Assembly (NCBI GenBank): GCA_963978895.1
Contig: OZ022246.1
Span: 15,438,549 to 15,502,548 of the forward strand
Length of the DNA stretch: 64,000 bases
Direction: 5' to 3'
Source: Erpobdella octoculata
Lineage: Eukaryota; Annelida; Clitellata; Hirudinida; Erpobdellidae
Position 1 is the stretch's first letter. Every line of letters starts with the position of its first letter. Position numbers and translations under genes: made by a program. Below the pieces are notes generated by a model that saw nothing but the letters and a program-made list of their open reading frames with translations, did not search any database and was not told where the DNA came from. This document shows positions 36,030 to 47,888 of this stretch, one piece after another.

Positions 36030-37269
36030 TAGCCAAAAAATATCGTGAAAGTTGATATTTGATTAGCTTACAAAATAATCAAGAATCCTCAACAGCTGCA
36101 TTTGTTCATACAATTACAGCCAAAAATAATAAATCTGCATATCAAAAATGTAATATGTCATTATTTTTATTACTCGCCTTTTAAGACAAATCAACAATCT
36201 GAAAATTTGGTTTTCGTGACCTCAAACATATGGTGGAAAATAGAGTTATATGTTTTTTTAGTATAACTGCCACTCAGAAACTGAAAACACTACAGATATA
36301 AAAAATTAGTATTTAGATATTACTTAGAAAAGAAAGATACACATTTTTTTTATATTTTGGCTTCTGGGACTACAAATGGTTAAAAACTCAATAACTGGAA
36401 ATGGGAAAACATTAAAATTCATTATTTAGGTTTTTCTCAAAAAAAAATACTAAGATATGTGTTTTATTATTTTTTGAAAAATTAGTTTCTAAGGTTTTGT
36501 GCCAATTAAAACTGTTTGAGTCCAGTTCAACACAAACCGACTTGCCATATATATTATTCAACGGACTTTCAAATGACTACAACTGGCCAATGCATTATTT
36601 AGTCATGGGTCAATAAGATATTTAGTTTCACCGCCTGGTTTAACTTACCCAGGGGCAAAGGAGTAAACTGCCTATATTTGGCAGTCACACACAAAATATA
36701 AAATTTTTTTAATTAAATTAAACAAAATATTCTTATAAAGATATAAAATCTGAGTTCAAATATACCAACAAATCCAAAAAAAGTTTATATTTAATAACGA
36801 TAGATTCATTCGAGATGAACGCAGCACGGTAGAAACATTCAAGGCGTTAGGCTGTTAAAAACTGGTTTGAACGACCTAGCTCTGTTCACATAGGCTTTCT
36901 ACATAGAGCATTGAGTGCACAACGCTGAAAAAGCTTAGCACGTAAGAGTTATAGATTCGAATTAAGAAGTTATTAGATGTTGTATTATTTATTTTTAAAT
37001 TTGTATTTATTAAATAACAACAAAAATATGTAATATTAAAAAAATCAGATAAAATATTTCTTTAAATGTCGAAATTCAGATCCCCGTGATCACGTCTGCC
37101 TATATAATATAATTTAATGCAATATTAAAAAAATCAGATAAAATATTTCTTCAAATGTTGAAAGTCAGATGGGGATAGTCTGCCTATATTTGGTTTTTGC
37201 ATATCCGTTCTGATTTACGAGGAAGTGGACTTGTTTGAGGCGAATTTTAAATATGTAGGAAATTTGAAA
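36030..37269. other. Non-coding, with a short tandem duplication
   Basis: AT-rich. 37030-37185 holds two tandem copies of an 86-90-bp unit (AAATCAGATAAAATATTTCT … GTCTGCCTATAT). No exon or RNA gene was recognised. Confidence 0.45.
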
Positions 37270-37603
37270 TTTTAATATGTTTTGTATTTGTATTTAACAT
37301 TAGGGCGCTACTTCGTATTGATAATACCACAGCAGAGCCGGGAACTGCTCGTGCATATGGGATCACAGTGTTACCTGCCACCCACATGTGTCTCCGAAAT
37401 CGGAATGTGTCGAACCCTATTACACCCCAGTCGTGAAACTGGTACTCATTTATCGACCAGTGAAGGATGAAAGGCTGAGTTGGCCTGAGCAATGTGAGTG
37501 AATTCCTTGCTCAACGGAATTACGCCTCACCGTGACTGAGATTTGAACCCACGACAGCAGGATGATAGCATAACTGCTTTCACCACTGTGCTACAGTGCC
37601 TCA
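37270..37603 (-). repeat. tRNA-derived SINE
   Basis: On the minus strand the head reads GGCACTGTAGCACAGTGGTG (A box TAGCACAGTGG) and, about 45 bp later, GGGTTCAAATCTC (B box), the internal RNA polymerase III promoter of a tRNA. A 200-bp body without coding potential follows, then an AAATAC-rich tail at about 37270-37300. This layout is that of a tRNA-derived SINE; the missing folded acceptor stem argues against a working tRNA gene. Confidence 0.75.
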
Positions 37604-38724
37604 AGAAAAAGTAGTTATCGTAGATATAATAAACTTTCATTTAAATCAACAACTAAAAAATTCAATTAGCCATAGCATTAAAAACTGCGCTTAAAAACTG
37701 TTGATTAACCACGACTGCCCGATTTGTTTTAGATGGACTCCTCAACTTTGGCAAGTTATTACTGTGCTCAGCAAAGTTGTAGATCAATGAAATTTAACCA
37801 TCTTAAAGTAATAAAGCCAATTTGTTTAAAAAAAATGAAAATTATTCAACAAATATGTAAGGAGCTAGACACAAAAGCATAAACAAGTCACTTTGAATAA
37901 AAGTTCAAGGAAAATGAACTGTGTGAAATGCTTTATATTTAGAAATTTTTGGCTCAAGGTCTTTTACAAGCATTTTTATGTAATTGTATTGGGAGTTTAA
38001 TAGTTCACTAGATATACACATTCACGTAACACCCTGTTAACCCTGGGAAGGTTTCTAGTGTCCAATGTTTTGGCGTTGCACGCTAGGGCATGTTTATTTT
38101 ATGTGACTGCCTAACGTACAGAGAAAAATTCGAACAAATGACATTAAAATTCTAAAAAAAAAAAAAAAATGTTTTGGCAAAAAAGTACTAAATTTATTAT
38201 AGTAGAGTAGTAGGATAATCTTTAATAAAAGCACGTCTCAAACGAAAACCAAATTAAATAACTAAAACTAAAGAAAGTGTCTATTCGCCCTCCGGAGTGC
38301 ACATACCTAAACATATGCCTATTCGCGCTCCGCTAATCACCGTTGAGTTCATTGATATGTACAAACTTCGAGAAAATTACGTTTTTTAGAGAGCACATAA
38401 ATAATAATTAAATATCTACTATAATTTATTTAAACATTAAAATAATAATTGAATAAATATTTATGGTTGTTGTACATATATATGATTACTGAGTCGAGTT
38501 ATCATAGATATCTATGCGAGTTATAGTTGTATCGAGAACAATGGAGGTCGGATTAACGATTTTGAAACGTTCAGACAAAAGTTTTCCAAATATAAAAAAA
38601 ATACAAATAAAAAGTAAAAAAGCGTTGAAGCGGTCAAAAAGAAGTCGATCACTGTTTGAAGTGGTCCTATCTGGTCTATCAATGTAAAAATGGTGGCTTA
38701 CCATGATTTGCCGTGGACCGCACA
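37604..38724. other. Unannotated sequence
   Basis: No gene recognised. 38280-38340 has TATTCGCCCTCCGGAGTGCA and TATTCGCGCTCCGC blocks, inverted relatives of the tandem units at 40605-40706, so the two could be arms of one element; no clear boundaries. Confidence 0.35.
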
Positions 38725-38726
38725 AG

Positions 38727-39197
38727 AGATGTGCACGGGGATGACTTTTTGTCCTTATCCCCACAAGTATCATCCCCATCCATCCCCGCTAGTATCATTA
38801 TCATCCATCCCCGCCAGTATCACCCCCATCTCCAACCATCTCCGCAGTCTCGTCCCCACCCATCCCCTCACTGTTATCCCAATTTTCAAACAGTCCTGGT
38901 CCTGTAGTGGAAATTAATTTTCAGTGTGTCATTTTATCCAAATTACATATAAGTATTTGTTTCCATCTCTGCGTTTATCCCGCAACGTCATCCCCGTTAC
39001 GCGGTATTCCCGAAGGATTCGTCCCCATTTCCGCGAGATTGAATCCTGGTGTTAACCTCAGTAGCTCCTGCTCTAAGTAGGAGTCAAGTGTAAGAGTACA
39101 GCGGTAAGCAGGCGTGAGCCTGGACCAATATAGGAGCAAGGCGGTGTCAAATGAATCCGGTAAAAAACAACGCGCCCTTACCGTGCACACCTCTAGT
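38727..39197. mobile_element. Candidate hAT-like element
   Basis: The ends AAGAGATGTGCACGGGGATG and, inverted, AGAGGTGTGCACGGTAAGG look like hAT termini. The interior is rich in CATCCCCATCC runs. No matching 8-bp target duplication was found. Confidence 0.45.
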
Positions 39198-39229
39198 GTG
39201 TAGCCACTGTAGCCTAATAACAATACCAG

Positions 39230-40455
39230 GGTAAAACCGTAGAATCCGGGGTACAAACAAAAACAAGTATGGCTGCTATTTTGATTGACAGGTCTAAATA
39301 GAATGATTGACAGCTATAGCTGTTGCGGCTTTTTATATGATTTAATGGAAAGCCAGTGTGTTAATGTTTAGAACAGACAAAATAACCAATAACTTTATTT
39401 AACAAATAATATTAAAATATAAATATTAAAATTGAAAGTAATGTAGTAAAATGTGGTTATGCGAGATGCGAAGCGCATTATCTGGTCTTTATCATGACCA
39501 TTGATAAGAACAATTGCGACTTGTTTTAGCAATTTCTTCATGTTCACAAGACAAAGGAAAAATCTATAAATAACGGAAAATTAGCAGTTGATAATTGTTT
39601 GGGGTCTGCTCTGATGCGATCGAGATGCAAAGCTTATTCGCTAGTCTGTTACCAGGCATTAAGTTGATTAGAACAAATTGCCACTTGGAAAAGAAAGCAT
39701 CTATAAATGACTGAAAATTAGCTGACCGGCAACTAAAGCCGGTAATGTGATTGGTTAAGATGAATTTATGGTGATGGTTGATAAAAAAATAAATTAAGTG
39801 ACTGTATATTTTTTAATTTCAATCATTAAAGTGTAACGACAGCTTGGCACAGTCTCCTAATCTACTACTGAGCCTTAAAATCCACAACTGCGATCTCGTC
39901 ATTATTACTTAATGTACTAATTTGACTGACATATGTTGCGTTATCAACTGTTTAATAATATGGGATAAGTTGTAGTCAGTCACAAAAAGAAGTCAAATGT
40001 ATTTTTTTAACCATCTAAGAGAGCATACTTATCATCTAATACTGCTTTAATCTGCTTCAGAGCCTTTGAATAACACGCCCAGATTAAAAACAATTATCAA
40101 GTTTTAATTTTCAGTCCTTTATAGATGCTTTTTTTGTTTTGTGAACATGAACAATTCGCGAAGACAAGTGGTAATTGTTCTAATCAGCTTCTTAATGGTC
40201 TTGCGGTCTGGTAAATAAGCTTCGCTTCTCGCATCAAAGCACATCCCAAACAATTTATATTTAAGCAATATTTTAAATTATTTTTGATAATTATTAAACT
40301 AAATAATAATTAAAAAAAACTAAATATATTTTTATATATTTTTAAGTCGATCGGGCACATCCCATCCTAGAGGCGGAGCATAGAAATTAAGGGGCGGAGC
40401 TTACGCCAATACATTTTTTAGAATTTGTTTATACCCCGGATTCTACGGTTTTACC
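39230..40455. mobile_element. 9-bp-TSD (MULE-like) element P, copy 2
   Basis: This 1226-bp copy is inverted relative to copy 1 (18344-20673). It has the same GGTAAAACCGTAGAATCC ends and the 9-bp duplication CAATACCAG (39221-39229, 40456-40464). It has no nested insertion and shows the empty site of the element inside copy 1. Confidence 0.92.
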
Positions 40456-40604
40456 CAATACCAGCACAACTTGGTTCTAAAATAGAGGCTAAGTCGACTT
40501 GTTACGAACCAGTCTGTAAAAGACGAACCATTGCGTAAAAGCAAAACATATTGTTTTTTACTAAGAAATAAAAAAATAACTTATTTACTTATTGAAGATT
40601 AAGC

Positions 40605-40706
40605 AATCGCCCTACGGAGCGCGAATAGGCCAAAATTGAACAATCGCCCTACGGAGCGCGAATAGGCCGAAATTAAACAATCGCTCTCCGGAGCGCGAAT
40701 CAGGCC
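40605..40706. repeat. 37-bp tandem repeat
   Basis: About 2.7 copies of a unit beginning CAATCGCCCTACGGAGCGCG and ending AATAGGCC-AAATT. Related inverted blocks lie at 38280-38340. Confidence 0.75.
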
Positions 40707-41335
40707 AGTCAAAACTACTCAAAACTAAAACAATAAATTTGTTCCTACTTGTTTGTTCTCAAGCGTGGTAGTAACATCTTTGTTTGTATCAAGTAATTTT
40801 TTGGTTACAGGTACCTTCGGTTTTTTGTTTTGTTTCGTAGGATGGAGGCAAGCCATTTTAATAAAATACTATTTCTTTGCCGTTGTTAGGGTTGAGGTTG
40901 AACGTTTTATTATCGCAAGTAAATACATAAACATAAACACATAGACAAAAGATATCTAGATTAACACGTTGTTTAATACCATACAGGCGCGTCGCATCGT
41001 TTTGAAAAGTGGAGGTGGGGGAAACTTTCTAGAACGAACTTTTTTTAGTTTTTTAATCTCAAATATTAAAGTTTGTAACTTGCTCGTATTAATAAAATCA
41101 GGCGCGTCGCATCGTTTTGAAAAGTGGGGAGACAACTTTCAAGAACGAACCTTTTTAAATGCTTTTATTTAGCTTCACTCGTCTCTCTGTTTGTTTGTTT
41201 GTTTGTCTGGTGTGATCAAATTTTAGAAACGAAAAATCACCAACTTTTCGATTGTTTTACATTCAAAAATTTTAGTTCGTTGACTCAGATAAAAAGGCAA
41301 AAAAACATTTTTTTAAAATTTATTTTTTTGACTAA
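40707..41335. repeat. Duplicated hAT-like end sequence and unannotated DNA
   Basis: CAGGCGCGTCGCATCGTTTT at 40984 recurs at 41099, each followed by GAAAAGTGG, in direct orientation. This resembles a hAT terminus. No partner ends. Confidence 0.45.
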
Positions 41336-41964
41336 TCTATATATATAAAAATGAATGTTTGTATGTATATATGTATATATGTTAATGGCGTTTATGCATT
41401 GCTACACCATTCATCCGATCGTAATGAAATTTTCACACAACCTTGAGAGTCAAGGGGAATCAAATATAGTGAAAAAATCTTTGAAATCCGTCACAAAATG
41501 AGCGGAGCGGTTGAGCGAGCGGGAACTATATATATATATATGTTTGTACGTATGTGTGTATGTATGTATGTATGTATGTATGTATGTGTATGTGCATGTA
41601 CGTGTGTCTGTGTGTGTGTTTATGCATGTACTATCGGAGATACCCGGCGTTGCCCGGGTTTTTAGAGGTTTTTCTAATGTTTGTCTCTTTCTCTCCCGTT
41701 TTCTTTCCCACCTGCTTTCCCACTCCTGTTCGCTTTCCCGTTTTCGGTCGTTTTCCCGCTGCCGGTCGCTTTCCCGCTCTCGGTCGCTTTCCCGCTCCCG
41801 GTCGCTTTCCCGCTCCCGGTCGTTTTCCCGTTCCCGGTCGCTGTCCCGTTCCCGCTCACGTTTGCTCTCCCATTCCCGCTCACGCTTGCTTTTCCGTTCC
41901 CGCTCGCTGTCCGTTCCGGGTCGCTTTCCCGTTTCTATAATAGACAAACTAACCCACAAACATT

Positions 41965-42008
<44 letters not shown>

Positions 42009-42544
42009 TAGCAAATCTATTTTACGTTTTATAGGCTAACAGAAGTTATGAAAGAATGTAAAAGAGAAAATGAGCGTGAACGGGAACGGGAACGGGAGAG
42101 CAACCGTGACCGGGAATGGGAGAGCAAGCATGACCGGGAACGGGAGAGCAAGCGTGAGCGGGAACGGGAAAGCGACCGGGAACGGGAAAGCGACCGGGAA
42201 CGGGAAAGCGACCGGGAACGGGAAAGCGACCGGGAACGGGAAAGCGACCGGGAACGGGAAAGCGACCGGGAACGGGAAAGCGACCGGGAACGCGGAAAGC
42301 GACCGGGAACGCGGAAAGCGACTGGAATCGGGAGAGCAAGCTTGGAAGGAAACGCGAGCAAGAGAGAAAATCGATAACAAAACTTCTGAGCGGGAAAGCG
42401 ACCGGGAGCTGGAAAACGACCGAGAGCGGAAAAGCGGCCGGGAACGCGACGAAAACGGGAAAGTGGAGAAGGAAACGGGAGCGAGAGACACAGACATTAG
42501 AAAAACCTATAAAAATCCCGGGCAACGCCGGGTACCCCCGCTAG
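41336..42544 (+). mobile_element. Helitron-like non-autonomous repeat cluster
   Basis: It starts TCTATATATATAAAAATGAA (Helitrons begin with TC) with GCTACACCATTCATCCGATC, and ends with CCCGGGCAACGCCGGGTACC then CCCGCTAG before T, a hairpin plus CTAG as at Helitron 3' ends. A second repeat in minus orientation (41630-41935, ACTATCGGAGATACCCGGCG at its 3' end) sits inside, with GT-rich and (TA)n tracts. An 18-bp unit, GCGACCGGGAACGGGAAA, is repeated about eight times at 42160-42310. Confidence 0.65.
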
Positions 42545-43139
42545 TATATATATAAAAGGAAGTCGGGTTTGTGTTACGACTCTTATAACTCAATAACGGC
42601 TGAACCGATTTTAGACATTTTTGATTTATTGGATTTCTCTCAGCTCCTATTAACAGAATAACTAAAAAAAATTGACATTGAACCATGGAGTGGCCCATGG
42701 GGACCGCAGTATGTACCCCGGTAGCTATACAGCCTTAACTGTGCGTCCTAGAAAAAAACTTCAAAAGGCAAAGTTGTAGAGCACCCTCTGGTCTTACGGA
42801 AAAATAAATTTTCAAATTGGAGTTTGGGTTATTGAGATATACAGATGTTTAATTTAACGCGACATGACATTTATGCGCAAATGGGGTAGAGCGCATGTTA
42901 TTAAATTTTTTGACTATTTCATTGTTTACAATTGAAAATCTCACAGAAAAAAATTAAGTAAATATCTTTTTCAATTAAAATATAAAATAAAATAATTGTT
43001 TATGGGCCATAAAAATATAAAAGATATTTTTAGCATAGATATATGATTTTTAGTTTCGCGTTTTCCATTTGGCATTATTTCTGAGGAAACAGAAATAAAT
43101 TCATATTTTTTAAAATGTTCATTTTGTAAGCATTTCTGA
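42545..43139. other. Dispersed-repeat start and unannotated sequence
   Basis: 42560-42650 has the ATAACGGCTGAACCGATTTT block also seen near 27270. No gene recognised. Confidence 0.4.
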
Positions 43140-43860
43140 ACACACTGCTGAAGTTGTAAGAGCCTTGCCCACTGTATTTAAAAAACTGGAAGTTACCGGT
43201 TGTTGTGATTTGGTAAATTATATTAATGTGCACTACAACAAACATGTAATTAAATTGCATTTGTCGTGCCGCATGGCTCTGCAAAGAAACAATGCTACGG
43301 ATGATGAGGTGCGCAGAGCTGGTTCTAGCCTGTTGGTCAGTCTGTATGGCGGGAAGTAGGAGAAAGATTGGCTGATTTACGGTATGAGTCATATTTCAAA
43401 TTGGCTCTGTCGTCGTTTTCAACCAGAAAGGCTGCCACTATCAGAATGTGCTGCTCACCTGCATGTCCGATGCGTTCATTTGCATGCTGTGATTTGGGGG
43501 ACTCTGGACAAAGTAGTCTTGAAGGCAACCGACTGGGGCTGGGAATCAGTTGAAAGCTGCTTAAAACCCGTGAAAATAGTGGGTGACATTGCACCTCAGT
43601 CAGTCCTGAAGTTTGTTCGATGCTATTGTAATGGAAACTGCTCATCCAAGTGTGTTCATGTCTGCGAAACAATAGGCACTGTGTTTCTGTGTGCGGAAAT
43701 TGTCATGGAACGGATTGCTCAAATGGCGGTGTAACATCAGATGAAACAAATAATATAAGCAGTGACAGTGAAGAATCTTGTGGCACAGAACATGTGGTTG
43801 ATCCACAGTTTTTTTTATGAAGACATTGATTTCTTCTATGTGGAAGAAATTTAATATTTC
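43140..43860 (+). pseudogene. Uncharacterised protein fragment with Cys-rich C-terminal tail
   Basis: A decayed coding region. The first part (43140-43356) reads ALPTVFKKLEVTGCCDLVNY and LLVSLYGGK, then a TAG at 43357-43359. After a stretch where two frames are both meaningful (43368-43470: RYESYFKLALSSFSTRK in one, LPLSECAAHLHVRCVHLHAV in the other) it continues with KATDWGWESVESCLKP and then PQSVLKFVRCYCNGNCSSKC, a CXC-like cysteine-rich tail. I recall similar proteins of unknown function, often repetitive, in invertebrate genomes (LP-x-S-x-x-A-x-x-H-x-x-R … WGW … CKC). One stop and at least one frameshift make it a pseudogene. Function unknown; possibly transposon-related. Confidence 0.5.
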
Positions 43861-45199
43861 TTGCTGCTTTCGAACTTAGACAGCAATTTTAGTTTTTGAC
43901 GTTTTGATTGTAGTTATTTGATATTCTAGTCTGACTTTTTCATGATCTCACTGAAAGCACTTATCAGTTGTGGTTATAGTATCATTCAAACTGAAGATCT
44001 GAATGTTTGATAACAGCTTCATTTATGCTGGCTTAATTTTGGTTTTTGAAATTTTGAGAGCAAACGGGCTAGTCAATTAGTCCTAAATGAAGATACGAAC
44101 AGTTGCAGTTAAGCCGGACTTGGAATTTAATTAAACATACCACCACCTGACAGTTGCGGTTTAACCGGACTCGGAATTTAATTAAACATACCACCACCTA
44201 ACAGTTGCGGTTAAACCGGGCTGAAGGGTAAACTAACTAGTCATTTGTGTGTTATGTGTTTTATATTTTATGTATGTATTTTAATTTTTTTTTAAAGCTG
44301 GATGTGTGCACATGTTAAATTTATGCTTTTCTTAATGTGTTTCCAAATATTCCAGCAAACCTAGAGGTGTGTGTATATTTAGATGTAAATATGTACATAT
44401 GCTGATACGTTTTTTGTTTGTATGTTGTTTGTATATTAGGTGGTGAGTACGAGTCAACCTTCACGTGGCACTCCCTGTGATTAACCAGGCATTAGGCAAT
44501 AAATTGGGCAACTAGGTGAAACCAATGACTCAAAATATCAATATTTTCTAATTTATAAAAATGATTATTCACAATATGCTGGATGTTTACAATCAAGAAT
44601 CTAAGAATAATGTCTTGCAATTTCCAGGGCATGAAATAAAAATTGTTATTTTTAGTGTTTCTGTTGTTTTTCTGTTTGTTTTTTGTATTATATGTTGAAA
44701 TTGGAAATTATTTATAGATGCATGTGAATAAACATATTCTGAAACTAGTTTGTATTTGATTGTTGTTCATAGGTTCAATTTTGGCAGTAATGAGTTTTGA
44801 AAACCATAAAAAGCCATTTTCCAAATGGCTGATATCGCAAAATTCATAATCAAGATCAAATTATACCAGTGGATCTATGTACTACTGGACTAGCTTTAAA
44901 AGGCCCTCATTACCAATGTCATCCAGCCCATGGGGAGATGGGTCTATAAAATTTCTGTGGTTTATCAACTTTTTCTTCAAAAATTTTATTAAAAATTTTT
45001 TTTGTGAAAATTATTCAAGTAACACTGCTTTAAGACTATTAAAGTCAAGTTGTAACATTGTTATAAATAATTGTTTTGGAAAGATATTTTCGAATTGTCG
45101 GCCATCTTGTTATTTTGTTATCCTACACTCCCCCGCATTGTTATACAGTTATAGAATTCCGTTTTTCATATTCTCCTAATTCATACCTTTCCAACGATA
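43861..45199. other. Non-coding, with a 51-bp tandem repeat
   Basis: 44099-44222 holds about 2.4 copies of a 51-52-bp unit (CAGTTGCGGTTAAACCGG … AACATACCACCACCT). A short frame at 44877-45179 is not recognised. Otherwise AT-rich. Confidence 0.5.
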
Positions 45200-45363
45200 T
45201 ATATAATAAGTGCTTGCTAGGATTTTTTCATGGTTAAATTTATTTCTTGCTGACTATTAACAAAGTGTCAATGCTGTTCTGTCAATATTATATTTTCGTT
45301 CGTTGGAATTAATTTGCGAGTTTTAAAGTTTTATTACTTTTAACAAAAACATTATTAATAACA

Positions 45364-45763
45364 ATGCCGCAACCCAGAAGATCTAATCTTTCCCAAAATA
45401 GCCGTCAGGCAATTAGGCATCGGAACAATGTTAACCAATCCACCGCGGAAGAACTGGAATTAGCGCGAGAAAGGCGCCGCGTTAGTATGGCCCGGCTTCG
45501 TGCTTCTCGAAGACAAGAGCAAAGAGATTTACTCCCCGAAACTGCTTATGTCAGTGATCATCAAACAGTTAATTTTCGACACACAATTGCAAATTTGAAT
45601 CGAGCAGCATTTCTCTACGATTGCACAATTGATTACGGCTCTCATCCTTTCGTGTGAATTGGTCCAATGGATTGTGCTGCCTTAATGGTAAAGTGAAATT
45701 GCCATTATTGACACCACCGCCAGAGCCACTGCATTCATTGTTTCGTGGCGATACACCAGAATC
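45364..45763 (+). pseudogene. Helitron Rep-helicase, N-terminal fragment
   Basis: The ATG at 45364 opens a basic region rich in Arg and Ser, MPQPRRSNLSQNSRQAIRH, and continues to VNFRHTIANLNRAAFLYD, known at the N-terminus of animal Helitron proteins. After a frameshift near 45650-45670 it continues LNGKVKLPLLTPPPEPLH to TPESR, where a LINE fragment interrupts it. The region precedes the Helitron_like_N domain and has no known catalytic role. Confidence 0.72.
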
Positions 45764-46088
45764 ACGCATGAATTTGAATTTGTTTATTATCAGAACCAAA
45801 AATATAAAAAACGTCTATAGAATCAAGCCATAAAAAATTAATGAGTCTGAAAGTTATATTTTTGATGAAGAGGAGCTACATCAGGCTCCTCTATACTGAC
45901 AGAAGCTGGAGGACTCGCGACTCCTAAGAGATGCGGTCCTTGAAAGCGTTTACTGTCGGGGCGTCAATTGTGTATTGCGTAAGCGCATTCCATGGAGCGA
46001 CAATCCGGTTTGTGAAAAAATTGTATCGCTCTTCGCAACCTCTGACATACTGGCGCTCTAATTTGCAGTTGTTTACTCCCCGAAACTG
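45764..46088 (-). mobile_element. 5'-truncated LINE 3' end inside the Helitron
   Basis: On the minus strand it encodes KLERQYVRGCEERYNFFTNR then VAPWNALTQYTIDAPTVNAF, the C-terminal end of a non-LTR RT (N-R-V-x-x-x-W-N-x-L-P), and finishes with an AAATTCAAATTC tail at 45766-45780. The Helitron frame resumes directly on the other side. Confidence 0.7.
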
Positions 46089-47060
46089 CATTTTCTAGCA
46101 AACACTCAAAAATACAATAAGTGTTTTCAAATGACTTCATTCGGAGCAGACATTGTTGAAGAATACGGATTTAATCCCACTTTCAAAGTTATTTATGTTG
46201 AATAAAGTAAACGTTCATTTTCTCTAAAAAATTTAATTAAATTTAGCTTCAATAATACTTCGGAAAAGTTTTGTTATATTTTTGTAAATAATTTAATGAA
46301 ATTTCTAATCAATTACAAACCAGTAATACTTACTTTGTTTTCAAATTTACAGATTCACCATCGAATTTGATCATTGTCACCTCTTGAAGATGCACATCAT
46401 AAATTTTTACAAATATACTTCATGGGCAATATGGAGGAACAACTTGATCGGCGTCAAGAGATCAACACAGCAGTGAAAAGAGCAACTCTTCATGATCTTC
46501 AGCATCTGCTTCATGAACATCATGCATTGGTCAGGCTGTTCATGACTGCGTTAGAGCGCATGCCAAATGATGACTACAAAGTCGTGATCAGAGCAGATAA
46601 ACGACCAACTGGAACACACGAACGCACATTTAACGCTCCAACAACAGATGAAGTAGAAATACTGATCGTTGGTGAAAACTTGGAAAGACGTGATATTGCG
46701 CTTGCACGTCGTGATACTGGGCAAATACAACAAATATGTGAAACGCACCATTCTTATGACACTTTGCAATATCCACTGATGTTTTGACAAGGAGAGGATG
46801 AATATCACTTCAATATCAAGATGATAAATCTATTGAATAGTGAGTATCAATATCAATTTATATAACATTGGTCGATTAACTATTCTACCGCGTACTTACA
46901 TAGGTAGTCCGCGTCATATGCATGAATATGCGCAGGATGCAATGACATATGTTCGTCATTACGGTCGGCCAGATCTATTCATCACCTTAGACGCCATAAA
47001 ATTGGTAGATATGTGAACTACAATTTGGCGTATATTCTCATTCTCTATTCACGAACGTCA
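46089..47060 (+). pseudogene. Helitron Helitron_like_N region, catalytic Rep missing
   Basis: The frame resumes with NTQKYNKCFQMTSFGADIVE. There is then an AT-rich gap (46195-46352, ending in TTTACAG, either an intron or an insertion), DAHHKFLQIYFMGN, and RDIALARRDTGQIQQICETH (46374-46787), all parts of the Helitron_like_N domain. RTYIGSPRHMHEYAQDAM then RHYGRPDLFIT (46870-46985) is the sequence just before the HUH nuclease. After this the two-histidine and two-tyrosine Rep motifs are absent and the text jumps to a later part of the protein at about 47040, so the DNA-nicking domain has been deleted. Confidence 0.75.
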
Positions 47061-47873
47061 TCCCACTGTTTTCCATTTGGCTGTGCATCTGGAGAATGGT
47101 CAACGAGTTTATTTTAACGCGTCGAATATTATTCAACGTGCTGAAACACCTCCAGCAACAACATTAACGAGTTTTTTGCGATTTGCCAAAGCGATCTATT
47201 TGCACAAACGTTGCTTTACTCGGAGATGCCACGTTATTACACTTGGAACGCTTCATCAAAGAAATTTCAACGTCGGAAGCAAGGCAGTGCGGTTCTTGGA
47301 CATCCGGGTGTGTATTCTACTGATGCTCTTGGTCGTATTTATACAGTTCACCCAAAAAACGATGAATGCTTCTATTTGGGGTTGTTGTTGGTCAATGTTT
47401 GTGGCACAACATCTTTTGGATCACTATGAACTATCAATGGTATAGTGTGCCCAGCATTTCGTGCTGCATGTCAAGAGCTCAAGTTGCTTGAAAACGATAA
47501 TCATTGGGACACGACAATGCCTGAAGCAATTATTTCAGCATCTCCAAGTCAGATACGCGCATTATTTGCTATTATAATTTTTACCTGCTTTCCATCAAAT
47601 CCACGTGAACTGTGGAACAAATACAAAAATAGCATGTCAGAAGACATTTTACATCAAATACGGGTCAGTTCAACTAATCCCTACCTTGAAGTGAATGAAA
47701 AAATGCATCACCAGGCTTTGCTCTTGATTGAAGACATGTGTTACCTGATGTGTGGTAGTTTGTTAGTCAAGTTAGGAATGCCAGCGCCAGATCGGAGAAT
47801 GAATGATGCTTTTAATCGAGAATTAGAACGTGAACGTGGCTATAATCGACATGAATTAGATCAATTAGTTTAA
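47060..47873 (+). pseudogene. Helitron linker between Rep and helicase
   Basis: It encodes HPTVFHLAVHLENGQRVYFN (47077-), shifts frame near 47190-47211 to MPRYYTWNASSKKFQRRKQG and DALGRIYTVHPKNDECFYL, then shifts again near 47430 to CPAFRAACQELKLLENDNHW and PSNPRELWNKYKNSMSED (47445-47873). This is the conserved linker of animal Helitron proteins. At least two frameshifts and a stop at 47871-47873 interrupt it. Confidence 0.78.
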
Positions 47874-47888
47874 TCGAATGTACCCCTC

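Noticed and set aside
37535..37603. A working tRNA gene
   Set aside because: A and B boxes are present but the acceptor stem does not close, and a 200-bp body and A-rich tail follow, so it is a SINE head.
38690..38917. His/Pro-rich small proteins
   Set aside because: They read through CATCCCCATCC-rich sequence of a candidate hAT element; no conservation is visible.
41511..41640. Regulatory GT-rich element
   Set aside because: It is a simple GTAT/GT microsatellite inside a Helitron-like repeat.
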